DNA of 64,000 bases from CAWAMR01 sp963783095 (GCA_963783095.1 CAWAMR010000008.1:1-64000); one strand, 5' to 3'; counted from the first letter of the stretch, positions 10,169 to 20,640 are shown. Program-made: numbers and translations. The notes: generated by a model not told the origin, from the letters alone.

Positions 10169-10396
10169 TCACGACAGCGAGGCAAGCATGATCGACAACC
10201 TTTTGAGGTGAGCCTTGAACGCGTCGCTCGCTTCTCGATCGGTTGTCGGATTCAGGTGCGAAGTCCCGGCGAGTTCGACCTGCTCATGGAAATCGTTGGC
10301 GACCGCGCGTCTGATGTCCGGTGGTAACGACCGTACGATGGAGACCAGCAAAGCCTCTTCGGCGTGAATCATGCCCAGAATCGAATGCGTATCCAT
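10169..10396 (-). CDS. Hypothetical 75-residue protein
   Basis: An intact, helical, 75-residue protein beginning MDTHSILGMIHAEEALLVSI and ending LKRLSIMLASLS. It has no signal peptide, membrane segment or known motif. A purine-rich stretch (GAAGAA) lies a few bases before the ATG, supporting the start. It stands alone, in the same direction as the LysR gene but separated from its stop by about 110 bases. I do not recognise a family. Confidence 0.5.
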   Translation of the reverse strand: MDTHSILGMIHAEEALLVSIVRSLPPDIRRAVANDFHEQVELAGTSHLNPTTDREASDAFKAHLKRLSIMLASLS

Positions 10397-10505
10397 GGAA
10401 GAAACTCCGTTGAAGGCGTCGTAAGTACACTCTAGTACACGCCGGTCGATCGTTTCAGGCTATCTGGAAGGTTTCATACTCATGGCGCCGGACGGTAAGC
10501 GAGTC

Positions 10506-11431
10506 TCACCGCCCGACCTCATTACGGGGCGCATAAGGCACCCTCTCCTCCTCGTACAGCCGATAGATGAGTTCAAGCATTTCCCGAATGTCGCGCGACT
10601 CGTCGAGCATGCGCATGCTCATGATGATTGGGGAAACCAGCGTGGGGTCGTCCAGTTCCTTGTAGCTCACATCGTCTCGCTTCAGGCCGTACACGCTGCT
10701 CGGAACGACAGAAATTCCTTCCCCCGCTGCGACAAGACCTAGCGCAATCTGCAACTCCCGTACTTCATAGATCCGGCGAGGCTTGAGACCACGGTCCTGC
10801 GAATGCCGACAGCACCTGGTCTGCATAACTGGGTCGCGGCGCCTTAGGGAAAATAATCAGGGTCTCGTTGACCAGGTCGCTGAGAGCGAGAATGGGCTTG
10901 CCCGATGAGAGTGGATGGCCCTCCGGGAAGGCAACAATCATCTTCTCCTCGCGAAGAATCACCCGGCGGATGTTCGCGTCCTCATGTCGGATACGGCCGA
11001 ACCCGACATCGATCTGACCGTCTTTCAGCGCTCTGATCTGGTCCATCGTCGACATCTCATGGAGGCTGAGTTCGACTGTCGTGTTCTCGTCGCGGAAGCG
11101 CCGGATGATTTTTGGCAGCATGCCGTACAACGTCGAACCCACGAAACCGACCGAGAGGCTGCGCTCGATGTTGCCCACGCGCCTCGTCATGGATTCGAGT
11201 TCGGCTGTCTGAGCCAGCAATTGCACGGCATGCGCATAGAAGAACTTACCCGTCTCCGTTAGCTTCAACGGGCGCGAGTCGCGCTGGAATAGCTGCACCT
11301 CAAGAGTCTCTTCAAGTTGCTGTATCTGACGGCTCAACGGCGGTTGGGCCATGTTGCAGCCGCTGTGCCGCGCGCGTGAAATTGCGTTCTTCGGCTACCG
11401 CGACGAAATAGCGAAGATGCCGCAATTCCAT
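10506..11431 (-). pseudogene. LysR-type regulator (BenM/CatR-like), frameshifted
   Basis: Activator of catechol/benzoate genes by family and position. The start MELRHLRYFVAVAEERNFTR at 11431 and QPPLSRQIQQLEETL make the N-terminal winged HTH; a frame change near 11355 separates them. The effector domain follows (LPKIIRRFRDENTTVELSL, DGQIDVGFGRIRH), and a second frame change near 10800 leads to YEVRELQIALGLVAAGEGIS and the end. The length would be about 305 residues, normal for the family. It is transcribed away from catA and shares a 176-base control region with it, the classic BenM/CatM/CatR layout in which cis,cis-muconate or benzoate triggers activation. Confidence 0.8.
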
Positions 11432-11456
11432 CTCAATACCTCCTGGATATAGACCG

Positions 11457-11471
11457 ATACTAAATCAGTGT
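11457..11471. promoter_or_regulatory. Candidate BenM/CatM-type operator
   Basis: ATAC-TAAATCA-GTGT fits the ATAC-N7-GTAT consensus of BenM and CatM operators with one mismatch. It lies between the divergent regulator (ATG at 11431) and catA (ATG at 11608), where a primary LysR site would be expected. The spacing fits both autorepression and catA activation. Confidence 0.5.
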
Positions 11472-11607
11472 TGGACGGGGCCTTCTAGCGTCCATTATTC
11501 TGCATTCACACTCTGTTTCAGCACCCGATTATACCTTCTCAGGCATATTCAGACGGGCGCTAAACCAAGGGTTAACCCCACAAGAAAATAGAGATTCAGG
11601 AGCAGAC

Positions 11608-12540
11608 ATGAGCGTCAAAGTGTTCGATACGAAGGAAGTGCAGGACCTGCTGAAGGCCGCTGCTAACCTCGGAAGCCAGGACGGCAATGCTCGCGCCAAG
11701 CAGATCGTCCATCGCCTGCTGGGCGATCTGTTCAAGGCCATCGACGACCTCGACATGACGCCCGACGAAATCTGGGCCGGCGTTCATTATTTCAACAAGC
11801 TCGGCCAGGACGGCGAAGCGGCGTTGCTTGCCGCTGGCCTCGGTCTGGAGAAGTATCTCGACATTCGCATGGATGCCGCGGACAAGGAGGCCGATATCGG
11901 CGGCACGCCGCGTACCATCGAAGGTCCGCTGTATGTCGCCGGTGCACCGGTGCGCGATGGCGTATCGAAGATCGACATCAATCCGGACGAGGATGCGGGC
12001 CCGCTGGTCATCCGCGGCACCGTGACCGGCCCGGACGGCAAGCCCGTCGCGGATGCGGTGGTCGAATGCTGGCACGCGAATTCAAAAGGCTTCTATTCGC
12101 ACTTCGACCCGACCGGCGCGCAGAGCGAATTCAATCTGCGCGGCGCGGTCAGCACGGGTGCCGACGGCAAGTACGAATTCCGTACGCTCATGCCGGTCGG
12201 TTATGGTTGCCCGCCGCATGGCGCGACCCAGCAACTGTTGAACGTGCTCGCCCGCCATGGCAACCGTCCGGCGCATGTGCACTTCTTCGTCACCAGCGAC
12301 AAGTACCGCAAGCTGACGACGCAAATCAATATCGAAGGCGACCCGCTGATCTGGGACGACTTCGCCTACGCCACGCGCGAGGATCTGATTCCGCACGTCG
12401 TCGAAAAGACCGGCGGCATTGCACTGGGCATGAAGGCTGACGCGTACAAGGAAATCGAGTTCAACATCGAGTTGACGCCGCTGGTTCAGGGCAAGGATAA
12501 CCAGCTCGTCCATCGACTGCGTGCGTCTGCTACCGCCTGA
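11608..12540 (+). CDS. catA: Catechol 1,2-dioxygenase
   Basis: An intact 310-residue intradiol dioxygenase that opens catechol to cis,cis-muconate using non-haem Fe(III), in the cytoplasm. The four iron ligands are visible: Tyr163 (GFYSHFD), Tyr199 (MPVGYG), His223 and His225 (RPAHVHFF), matching the canonical set within one residue. The N-terminal helical linker that makes the dimer interface is present, as is GTPRTIEGPLYV of the catalytic domain. The start has a purine-rich site (CAGGAG) 6-8 bases upstream. It is the first gene of a catA-benABCD block, so catechol made by BenABC-BenD is cleaved by the adjacent product. Codons and length are normal, unlike the frameshifted genes that follow. 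Confidence 0.97.
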   Translation: MSVKVFDTKEVQDLLKAAANLGSQDGNARAKQIVHRLLGDLFKAIDDLDMTPDEIWAGVHYFNKLGQDGEAALLAAGLGLEKYLDIRMDAADKEADIGGTPRTIEGPLYVAGAPVRDGVSKIDINPDEDAGPLVIRGTVTGPDGKPVADAVVECWHANSKGFYSHFDPTGAQSEFNLRGAVSTGADGKYEFRTLMPVGYGCPPHGATQQLLNVLARHGNRPAHVHFFVTSDKYRKLTTQINIEGDPLIWDDFAYATREDLIPHVVEKTGGIALGMKADAYKEIEFNIELTPLVQGKDNQLVHRLRASATA

Positions 12541-12653
12541 CCGCTGAACGCGGCTGCTACGTCGTACCACTGCCGCCGCTCAATTCTTCGCAAGAATCTT
12601 TCGACACCAATGCGCGTGCTCCATAGCCTGGAGCACGCGCAGGGAGAGCACTC

Positions 12654-14014
12654 ATGTCTGCAATTATCGACAAAGCCTCGCAACTGGATGAACTGCTGCA
12701 CACCGCCGTTCAGGACGACAAGCAAAACGGTGTATTCCGTTGCCGCCGCGACATTTTCACCAACGCCGATTTGTTCGAACTCGAGATGAAACACATCTTC
12801 GAGAGCAATTGGGTGTACCTGGCGCACGAAAGCCAGATTCCCAACAACAACGATTACTACACCACCTGGATTGGCCGCCAGCCCATGGTGGTCACTCGCG
12901 ACAAGAGCGGCGAACTGCACGCGGTCATCAACGCCTGCGCGCACAAGGGCGCGATGCTGTGCCGGAAAAAGCACGGCAACAAAGGCACCTTCACTTGCCC
13001 GTTCCACGGCTGGAGTTTCGCCAACACCGGCAAGCTGCTGAAAGTGAAGGACGTGAAGACCACCGAATACCCGGTGCAATTCAATACCAACGGCTCGCAC
13101 GATCTGAAAAAAGTCGCGCGTTTCCAGAGCTATCGCGGCTTCCTGTTCGGCAGCCTCAACGCGGACGCGCATGCCGCTGGAGGACTACCTCGGCGAGACC
13201 AAGGTCATCATCGACCAGATCGTCGACCAGGCGGCGAACGGGCTGGAAGTGTTGCGCGGCAATTCCTCGTACATCTACGACGGCAACTGGAAGATGCAGA
13301 TGGAGAACGGCTGCGACGGCTACCACGTCAGCACCGTGCACTGGAACTACGCCGCGACGATGGACCGGCGCAAGGTCGATGGCACCAAGGCGGTGGATGC
13401 GAATAGCTGGAGCAAGTCGGTAGCGGGCGTGTACGGGTTCGACCACGGCCACATCCTGCTGTGGACCAAGACGATGAACCCGGAAGTGCGGCCGGTCTAT
13501 CAGTACCGCGAAGAAATCAAGGCACGCGTCGGCGAAGTCAAGGCGGATTTCATCGTCAACCAGACTCGAAACCTGTGCCTGTATCCGAACGTGTTCCTGA
13601 TGGACCAGTTCAGCACCCAGATTCGCGTGGTACGCCCGATCAGCGTGGACAAGACCGAAGTCAGCATCTTCTGCTTTGCCCCGAAGGGCGAGAGCGCAAC
13701 CGACCGCGCCACCCGCATCCGCCAATACGAGGATTTCTTCAACGTCTCGGGAATGGGCACCGCGGACGACCTCGAAGAGTTCCGCGCTTGCCAGGCTGGC
13801 TATGCCGGCACCACCGCGTTGTGGAACGACCTTTCGCGCGGGGCGCCGTTGTGGGTCGATGGCCCGGACGCAAATGCGAAGACGATGGGTCTCAAGCCGC
13901 GTTATCTCAGGCGAGCGCAGCGAAGACGAAGGCCTGTTTGTGTGTCAGCACGAATACTGGGTGCACGTGATGCGCGACGCGCTGAAAAAGGAACAAGCGG
14001 AGGCGCTGGCATGA
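12654..14014 (+). pseudogene. benA: Benzoate 1,2-dioxygenase large subunit, frameshifted
   Basis: The oxygenase alpha subunit hydroxylates benzoate to its cis-1,2-dihydrodiol. The Rieske centre is visible (CAHKGAML at about residue 95 and CPFHGW at about 115). After a frame change near 13170 the catalytic domain follows, with the mononuclear-iron motif NGCDGYHVSTVHWNY. A second change near 13910 leads to HEYWVHVMRDALKKEQAEAL and the stop, which overlaps the benB start (GCATGA). Corrected length is about 452 residues, as expected. The two indels do not fall in obvious homopolymers; error and decay cannot be told apart here. Confidence 0.9.
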
Positions 14015-14502
14015 GCTTCGACTACCAGAAAATCTGCGCCGCGCTGTACCGCGAAGCGCGCCTGCTCGATGACCGCCAGTGGGACGAATGGCTCGCCTGC
14101 TATGCCGAGGACGTCACCTACTGGATGCCGGCGTGGGATGACGACGACCAGCTCACCGACGACCACGAGAGCCAGATCTCGCTGATGTATTACCCGGACC
14201 GTGGCGGCCTGGAAGACCGTGTGTTCCGCATCAAGACCGAACGCAGCGGTGCTTCGATGCCTGAGCCGCGCACCAGCCACAACGTCACCAATGTGGAAGT
14301 GCTGGCCGAGCGCGAGCAACGAAGTGGACGTGCGCTACAACTTCAACACGCTCAGCCACCGCTACAAAACCACCGACCAGTTTTTCGGCACGATGTTCGT
14401 CACGCTTGCGAAAGGTCGACGATGCACTTGTTGATTTCCTACAAGCGAATTGTGCTGAAGAACGACTACATCCGCCAGGTGCTCGACATTTATCACGTTT
14501 GA
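14011..14502 (+). pseudogene. benB: Benzoate 1,2-dioxygenase small subunit, frameshifted
   Basis: The beta subunit of the benzoate dioxygenase, a structural partner of BenA. It begins MSFDYQKICAALYREARLLD and reads through EDVTYWMPAWDDDDQLTDD and RTSHNVTNVEVLAE; then a frame change near 14315 gives EVDVRYNFNTLSHRYKTTDQ and FFGTMFVTL, and a further change near 14415 gives LLISYKRIVLKNDYIRQVLD to the stop. Corrected length is about 162 residues, normal. Its start overlaps the benA stop by four bases, so the subunits are co-translated. Confidence 0.88.
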
Positions 14503-14544
14503 TGTCGAGCGATCGAGCAGGAAACTGGAAGTACAGGAGACAAC

Positions 14545-15570
14545 ATGTCCAGCTACAACATTGCACTGAACTTCGAAGACGGCGTGACCCGCTTCGTCGA
14601 CATGCAAGGCCGGGCGAGAAGGTGCTCGATGCCGCCTTTCGCGCGAAGATCAACCTGCCGATGGATTGCTCCGATGGCGTGTGCGGCACCTGCAAGTGCC
14701 GCGCCGAAAGCGGCAGCTACGACCTCGGCGACGACTACATCGAAGACGCGCTGAGCGAGGACGAGAAGGAGAGCGGCCTCGTACTCACCTGCCAGATGGT
14801 GCCGCAAAGCGACTGTGTGATTGCGGTGCCGGCATCTTCCACTGCATGCAAGACTGAACAGAGCAGGTTCGCCGCGACGGTATCGAAGGTCGAGCCGCAC
14901 AACGATGCGGCCGTCGTGCTCGAACTGGACGTGGACGCGACCGCGCCCGTGTTCCTGCCGGGCCAGTACGTCAACATCGATGTTCCCGGCAGCGGCCAGC
15001 ATCGTTCGTATTCGTTCTCGTCGGCACCGGGTGCAATCGAAAATCAGTTTTCTGATCAAGAGGATTCCCGGTGGCGTGATGAGCACCTGGCTCGATTCCG
15101 CGCAGCCAGGCAACAAGCTGGAGCTGACCGGGCCGCTCGGTAGTTTCTATCTGCGCGCCGTCGAGCGGCCGTTGCTGTTCCTCGCTGGCGGCACGGGCCT
15201 GGCACCGTTCCTGTCGATGCTGGAAGTGCTGGCGCGCGCCAATTCGCAGCAGAAGATCCACCTGATTTATGGCGTGACGCGAGACCTCGACCTCGTGCAG
15301 GTCGATGCAATCGAAGCGTACGTGGCGAAGTTGCCGAATTTCACCTACACCACCGTCGTGGCCGATGCGGATTCGAACCATCCTCGCAAGGGTTGGGTGA
15401 CGCAGCACATGCCGGCCGAGGCGTTGAATGATGGCGACGTCGACGTTTACCTGTGCGGGCCGCCGCCGATGGTCGATGCAGTGCGCAAGTATTTCGACGA
15501 TAACGGCGTGAAGCCCAACAGCTTCCACTACGAGAAGTTCACTCCTAACGCAGCACCGAGGACCGCATGA
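14545..15570 (+). pseudogene. benC: Benzoate dioxygenase reductase, frameshifted
   Basis: The electron-transfer component: an N-terminal plant-type [2Fe-2S] ferredoxin (CSDGVCGTCKC, plus a fourth Cys in LVLTCQMV), an FAD domain (HRSYSFSSAPG) and an NADH-binding domain (LFLAGGTGLAPFLSMLE and YLCGPPPMVDAVRKYF). It passes electrons from NADH to the BenAB oxygenase. Frame changes occur near 14610 and 15040. Corrected length is about 340 residues, normal. The stop overlaps the benD start (ATGA). Confidence 0.9.
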
Positions 15571-16346
15571 GCACGCAACGATTTGCCGGCAAGGTCATGG
15601 TCGTCACCGGCGCCGCGCAGGGCATCGGTCGCGCCGTGGCGCTTCGTGCGGCCGCCGAAGGCGGCAAGGTGCTGTTCGTCGACCGCGCCGATTTCGTCTG
15701 CCGAAGTCGCCGCCGAAGCGAAGTGGCGCGGACACGGCCGGCTTCGTCGCCGACCTCGAGACGTATGAAGGCGCGGCATCGGCGATGGCTTTTGCCGTGC
15801 AGCAAGTTTGGCGGCATCGACATTCTGATCAATGGCGTGGGTGGCGCGATTCGCATGCGTCCATTCGCTGAGTTCGAACCTGCACAGATCGACGCGGAAA
15901 TTCGCCGTTCACTGATGCCCACGCTGTACGCCTGCCATGCTGTGTTGCCGCACCTGCTCAAGCGCGGCGGCGGGACCATCGTCAACGTTTCTTCGAATGC
16001 CACGCGCGGTATTCGCCGCGTGCCGTATTCGGCGGCCAAGGGCGGCGTCAACGCGATGACGCAGTCACTGGCGATGGAATACGCGGAGCACAACATCCGC
16101 GTGGTCGCCACCGCGCCGGGTGGGACCGACGCGCCGCCGCGACGCGTCCCGCGCAATACCGCCGGCGACAGCGAGCAGGAAAAGGTCTGGATGGGCGAAG
16201 CGGTGAAGCAGGTCACTGAATCCACCTTCCTCAAACGCTACGGCAGTATCGACGAGCAGGTCGCGCCGATTCTGTTCCTCGCTTCGGACGAGGCGGGCTA
16301 TATCACCGGCACGGTGTTGCCGGTAGCCGGCGGCGACACGGGCTGA
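15567..16346 (+). pseudogene. benD: Benzoate cis-diol dehydrogenase, internal frame scramble
   Basis: A short-chain dehydrogenase that oxidises the benzoate dihydrodiol to catechol with loss of CO2. The NAD-binding TGAAQGIGRAVALRAA is near the N-terminus, the catalytic Ser/Tyr/Lys lie in VNVSSNATRGIRRVPYSAAK, and the C-terminus is normal (SDEAGYITGTVLPVAGGD). Between about 15,698 and 15,790 the frame is wrong; the other frames give AEVAAEA and TAGFVADLETYEGAASAMAF, the expected sequence. Compensating indels restore the frame, so the single long reading frame hides about 30 wrong residues. Last gene of the ben operon. Confidence 0.88.
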
Positions 16347-16372
16347 CCCAGGAATGAACAGGGAAAACCGGC

Positions 16373-16394
16373 GCTCCCGGAACGACCCGGGAGC
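16373..16394 (+). terminator. Stem-loop after benD
   Basis: GCTCCCGG and CCGGGAGC form an 8-bp perfect stem with a 6-base loop, 27 bases after the benD stop. No T-run follows, so it is either a weak terminator or an RNA-stabilising hairpin at the end of the ben transcript. Confidence 0.4.
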
Positions 16395-16525
16395 CATTCA
16401 GGTCACGCCCGCTCGATCGTCAATCGGCGGCTGAGGCCTTGTGGAGACGGGGTTCTCGCCGTGTTGCGTAGCGTAGCGTCGCTTCGTCAGGCCTATCGCT
16501 GCAAGCCTGGCAATAGCGAATCGGC

Positions 16526-17335
16526 TTAACTTAAACCGCCGGCGACACGCTTCGCTGCCGCCAGTGTTCTCCTCAACCTCTCATCCAGTTCGAGAGTCTC
16601 GGCCAGCTTGCGATTAGGTACTTCGAGACCGAATAAAATGCCGAAGGCAACGCCTCAATAAACTCGCGCAGCGGCAAGCCCACCCTCGCCCGGCAACAGG
16701 CGCCCATAGCGTGCCTCTTCGGAAATAGCCGCGGTGGTCGTAGGCGCCGTCGCGCTGGCGTGAGCAGAACTGCGCGTACCTGATGCGTGCAGGATCGATG
16801 GCAGCAATGTCGCTGACTTTCCCGCCGCTGCGTATCAAGTGAAACGGATCGAGCAGCAATGCGCCGTTGGCTTGCGCCGCTTCGCTGACGATTGCATTGG
16901 CGGCCTGAATGCTGCCGACGCCGAGCCACGCCGCAAACTCCAGCGCGCAGGAAATGTCGAAAAGTGCAGCCAATTCGCAAAGCTGCGCGAATTTCTCAAC
17001 GGCCAGCGAGCGTTCGGCGATATCGATCAGCGTCAAAGCATTGCGTGCGCCGAGACGCTGAGCCGTCTCGAACACACGCTTGAAGTCCTTCACGTCGCGC
17101 TCAGGCGTGAGCAGCATGACTTCGATATCCAGCACGTCGAGACCGGTGTCGCGTACGCGAGCTTCCGTCTCGAGCGGACATGGTGAGTTGTCGAACATCG
17201 GATGCTGTGCCTCGCCCGCCCAAACGGGCTGAGGCGCGAGACTGACCGCGTCGAGCCCGTGCGGCCCGCTGCCGTCACAGTTCAGGGGGCGTCAGCTCGA
17301 TTGCTGTGAGCGGACGGGGAGATAAGCCGTGTCAT
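16526..17335 (-). pseudogene. Sugar phosphate isomerase/epimerase-like TIM barrel, frameshifted
   Basis: Pieces in three frames give one protein of about 270 residues: start MTRLISPS at 17335, then LTAIELTPPEL, GLDAVSLAPQPVWAGE, the long central part (VLDIEVMLLTPERDVKDFKR, LLLDPFHLIRSGGKVSDIAA, IRYAQFCSRQRDG), then LPLREFIEALPSAFYSV and FGLEVPNRKLAETLELDERL to a stop at 16526. It resembles the xylose-isomerase-like TIM barrel superfamily, which uses Glu, Asp and His residues to bind a divalent metal. The substrate is unknown. It is convergent with the ben operon and follows an aldolase remnant in the same direction. Confidence 0.6.
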
Positions 17336-17350
17336 CGCATCGCCCTTGGT

Positions 17351-17480
17351 TTAGCCTGCTTCACTCATGGTCGGCTCGGCCTGCATCTGCTCGTGCCCAG
17401 CCCGTTTCAGCAGGTCAAGTGCGACGTCGACGATCATGTCTTCCTGCCCCCCGCCATCTTGCGCGGCCCAGCTCAAACAA
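17351..17480 (-). pseudogene. 4-hydroxy-2-oxovalerate aldolase-like C-terminal remnant
   Basis: The tail GGQEDMIVDVALDLLKRAG resembles the extreme C-terminus of MhpE/DmpG-type aldolases, which release pyruvate in meta-cleavage pathways. Only about 40 codons remain. The stop at 17351 is 16 bases before the TIM-barrel start, so the two may once have been one operon. The match is short, so the assignment is tentative. Confidence 0.45.
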
Positions 17481-17534
17481 AGAATGTCCACATTAATTGA
17501 GGTCGTACTTGCTTGTCGCCATTTCCGCATGACG

Positions 17535-17860
17535 GCAGGAAGTTGAATCACACGACTCTCATGACGTTGCTCGGCACGATGTCCGCCGAGCAGCGCGTCG
17601 CCGCGTACCTGTTCAAAGTCCGTCGCATCAAGGCGCGCGGCTATTCGGCTACGGAATTCAACCTGCAGATGGCCCGTGAGGAAATCGGCAGCTATCTCGG
17701 GATGAAGCTCGAAACCGTCAGCCGCATGTTCTGCAAGTTCGGGCGAGACGGTAAGGTCGAGACGCGCGGCAAACAGATCCGGATTCTCAACTTCGGCGGC
17801 CTCAACCGCCTGCAGACCAACCGGATCGAACGACTCCAGTGCCCGCACACGAGAACATGA
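17535..17860 (+). pseudogene. Crp/Fnr-family regulator, C-terminal remnant
   Basis: LLGTMSAEQRVAAYLFKVRR, followed by EFNLQMAREEIGSYLGMKLE and TVSRMFCKFGRDGKVETRGK, is the dimer helix and winged-HTH DNA-binding domain of an Fnr/Anr-type regulator. The whole N-terminal sensory part, with the cysteines that hold the oxygen-labile cluster, is missing, and upstream bases belong to another remnant. It cannot sense oxygen. It is of note because the stress cluster downstream (22.5-29.9 kb) carries four Fnr-type boxes. Confidence 0.7.
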
Positions 17861-18509
17861 GTATGTGCTGCGCAATGACAATTTCCATGTTCCGGGATCG
17901 TGTTTGTTATTACGCATGCCAGACGGGAACAATCGCTATTGCGCCACAGACAGACGGTGAGGCAGTCTGTGCCTCCCTTCCTGTCTAGCCCACAACATGG
18001 GACCCGGTTGAACTTAACAGGCCAGCATGGTGATCCGGCAGGCTTACCACCGTCGATGCACTGACGCTGACCATCCAGCCCGGGGAAGTTGCTCGGCTAC
18101 CTGGTCGCAAGGGCGCGGGCAAGACGACCGCCATCAGGATGTCAACGACGCTGCCGCGGCGAAGCAGCGGGTCAGTTTGATTGGCTCAACAAGCTCACGA
18201 AGCTATTGCATTTTTCCAGGCCTGCAATGACACCCTGGTTGATTCAGGTCAACGACCAATGTTCGAGGCGGAGTCCAATGATCGATGATGGCGCTGTCCG
18301 TTTGTTATACGCACGTATTGCCATACCTACTCAATCGAGCCGAACGACACAAAGGACCGAGGTCCGCACTCGGGTACGTGCGGTTCCTGAAGATCGAGGG
18401 AAGTCGGCTGAGCAACGCACAGCCGGCAACACATGCAGTTTCTTCACTTCGGCGAAGTCGATGTGGATAAGAAAATCCAGCATATTCTAATCAGATCAGC
18501 ACACGGGAA
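17861..18509. other. Degraded region with ABC-ATPase trace
   Basis: No complete gene. In shifting frames near 18,060-18,180 the plus strand reads LTIQPGE, then GRKGAGKTTAIRMSTTLPRR, a Walker A of an ABC-type ATPase, with no continuation to the signature or Walker B motifs. The rest of the stretch, to about 18,500, gives no family I recognise. Confidence 0.4.
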
Positions 18510-19048
18510 GATGACCTGAGAGCCGAGTTGCATCAACAGGAAACCAGGCTCTTCAATCGGGTGAGCGGCAAACGGGTCGAGTTCGACGAGGCGGTCAGAA
18601 AGCTTCATCAGGAGTCGAAAACCAGCATCGGCCGGTGGCTTCTGACAGCGCTCCGCTGAACTTTCCGGCGGCGCCGTAACTACGGGCTGATCATCCCACT
18701 TGCATTTCTCGACATCGACCTATCCCTTTACCAGACGATCTGCTTTCCGATCTACGGCATGGTGAAAGTCAGGCGCGCCGACTACATCGTGATGGACCGA
18801 TGGCAATTGCGATATCTGAACGCTATGGAAATATTCCACTGCGCTTACTGCGAATATGCCAATGGCCTCATCGCCTATGCGACCGAGATCGCGGCACGCA
18901 CGAACGGTACTGGTGCCCTATCAAGCATGCTCACAAAGTGCTCGGTACACATGCGCGGTATCAGCGCTTTCTGAGCTATGGCGCGTCTGAGCAGTATCAG
19001 GCTCGCGTCAAGCAGTTTCGCGATGTCCTGCGCAAGCAGAATGACTGA
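18510..19048 (+). pseudogene. Conserved hypothetical protein, frameshifted
   Basis: Across frames it reads LFNRVSGKRVEFDEAVRKLH, IPLAFLDIDLSLYQTICFPI (a hydrophobic segment), RADYIVMDRWQLRYLNAMEI, FHCAYCEYANGLIAYATEIA and YWCPIKHAHKV to a stop at 19048. The spaced CAYC and WCPIKHA cysteine/histidine pattern and the single membrane segment recur in a proteobacterial family of unknown function, as I remember it. At least two frame changes and one in-frame stop are present. A metal-binding membrane-associated protein is the most that can be said. Confidence 0.5.
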
Positions 19049-19204
19049 CGGCGCTTTCAGGTGTGAATGTAGCGCAATCGCGAGATGCGCGACTTCCTGT
19101 AACCGGGAGGCCTGGTCCTATCGCACAGCTTTGCGAGCACTGCCAGGCAATCCATGGGCGCATCTGACCATGTAGTCGACCGGACGACATGCGGTCAAGG
19201 TGGG

Positions 19205-20184
19205 GCGTGTCGCCGGTCACGGCAACGCCTGCGTCAAACGCTTCCTCGAACGCGTGCGTGAAGTCCCTCAGACGATCATGTGGAAGCCGACCGATGCCGG
19301 CGGCGCCCTCACGGCCGCCGCCACTTGCGAACCGTTTGCATAACTCATCTGCACCGTAAGGATTGGCGAGCGGCGCACGCACGCTCACCGTGTAGTCGCC
19401 CTGAACACCCACGGTAAGGACGGCATGGGCACGATCAGGTAGCATTCTCGCCAGAAAGTTGGAGAAAACTCCCCGCACCCTTCGAGCCCATCCCTCATTG
19501 GGCAACACATACATTGATCCGCTCGAGAGAACAGCACTGGGAGACGTCCCAGCGCCAGTTCCATGTCATGCCTTCGCGCGTCGCGCAGCGCCTGCACAAT
19601 CGGCTCATTCGTCGCGAAATGGAATGGGTCGGCATAAGCGTGCAGCATTTTGTAAAGCCTCGTCGGCGGGATCAGCAGGTCCGACTCACTCTCTCCATAG
19701 GCGTTGTAGTTGATCGACTCTCCCAGTTCACGCAGTTGTTCGACCTGGCCAGGTTGGAGCCTGCAGGTCCCAGCAAGCGTTCGCGCCGCATGCAAGAGGT
19801 TGTCGCCATAGGCGCCAACAATAGCCCAAAGTCGGTGTTGCCCTCCCACATGACGGTCCACGATCAGACTCGTACAAATTTCGGGCGTCGTATCGATGTA
19901 TGTTTTCAGGTCGGGATTTTCAGGAATTGCGCCGGAAAAGTGATGATCGAAGTATTCAACTTCGACTCCGTGCTGAACCAATGCAAGCAACGCCGTTCGA
20001 TTGGTGTCCAGAGAGATGTCCAGTACGGTCACTGAGAGGCCGGGCCTAACTGGAACGCGGGTGAGCAGTTCACGTCGCGCTTGACACCTGTGATCAGCAA
20101 AGATCTCAACGGCTTCCTCAATCGCAATTGGTGCAATGCGCAGATTCCGTCGGCATCACCATTGAACACATCGAAATGCCTCAT
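19205..20184 (-). pseudogene. DHH-family phosphoesterase, frameshifted
   Basis: The start MRHFDVFNGDADGICALHQL at 20184 carries the first DHH metal-binding motif (DxDGxxA-like). A frame change near 20,110 is followed by TGVKRDVNLLTRVPV and SVTVLDISLDTNRTALLALV, then EVEYFDHHFSGAIPENPDL with the DHH triad itself. After a further change near 19,450 comes the DHHA1-like substrate-binding part (VSVRAPLANPYGADELCKRF and ASGGGREGAAGIG, the glycine-rich GGGR motif). DHH enzymes hydrolyse phosphodiester bonds with Mn2+; nucleic acid or cyclic dinucleotide substrates are both possible. Corrected length is about 320 residues. Confidence 0.75.
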
Positions 20185-20240
20185 GCACTTTCACCGTGCT
20201 ATGAATGGAACGTCGCGAAACCATGGTTGATTTTGGACTG

Positions 20241-20600
20241 TTATTGTTCGCACTCGATGCCTCGCGTGCGTTTGGCGAAAGCGTGAGCCGCTTTTCCATC
20301 AGGGTTGGAAACGACCCTGTACAAGATCCCCGCCATCATCACGGGTCGCAACAACGCGACTCCGTCGCGCGCGTCGTTGTCGCGACTCAACTCGTCATGG
20401 GTCATGATGCCGCTTTCATCGTAGTGCCGACACACCTGCTTGCGGCCCGGCCATGTGGCCTTATCCTCCAAACGCTTGCGGCGCTGGATAGCGTCAGGCA
20501 GCATGTCCGGCGAACAAAGAATTCGAATGTACCAGTATTGTTCATGCCACAGTCGAGATAGGCCTGTGGCATTGTAGTTCGTACAGGTCAGTGAGCAGTA
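20241..20600 (-). pseudogene. Possible nicotinate phosphoribosyltransferase C-terminal remnant
   Basis: In one frame the strand reads RRKRLEDKATWPGRKQVCRH, then DARDGVALLRPVMMAGILYR, similar to the C-terminal part of nicotinate phosphoribosyltransferase (NAD salvage), where a KxxxPGxKQV-type segment is usual. Nothing of the catalytic barrel remains upstream, because polX begins there. The identification is by recalled similarity of one motif and is tentative. Confidence 0.35.
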
Positions 20601-20640
20601 GGCTGGGAAACGGCTCAGGCAAGGCGGCATCCACCGGTAT

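Noticed and set aside
11596..12075. Minus-strand frames opposite catA and the ben genes
   Set aside because: Each mirrors a gene with known catalytic residues and has no ribosome site of its own.
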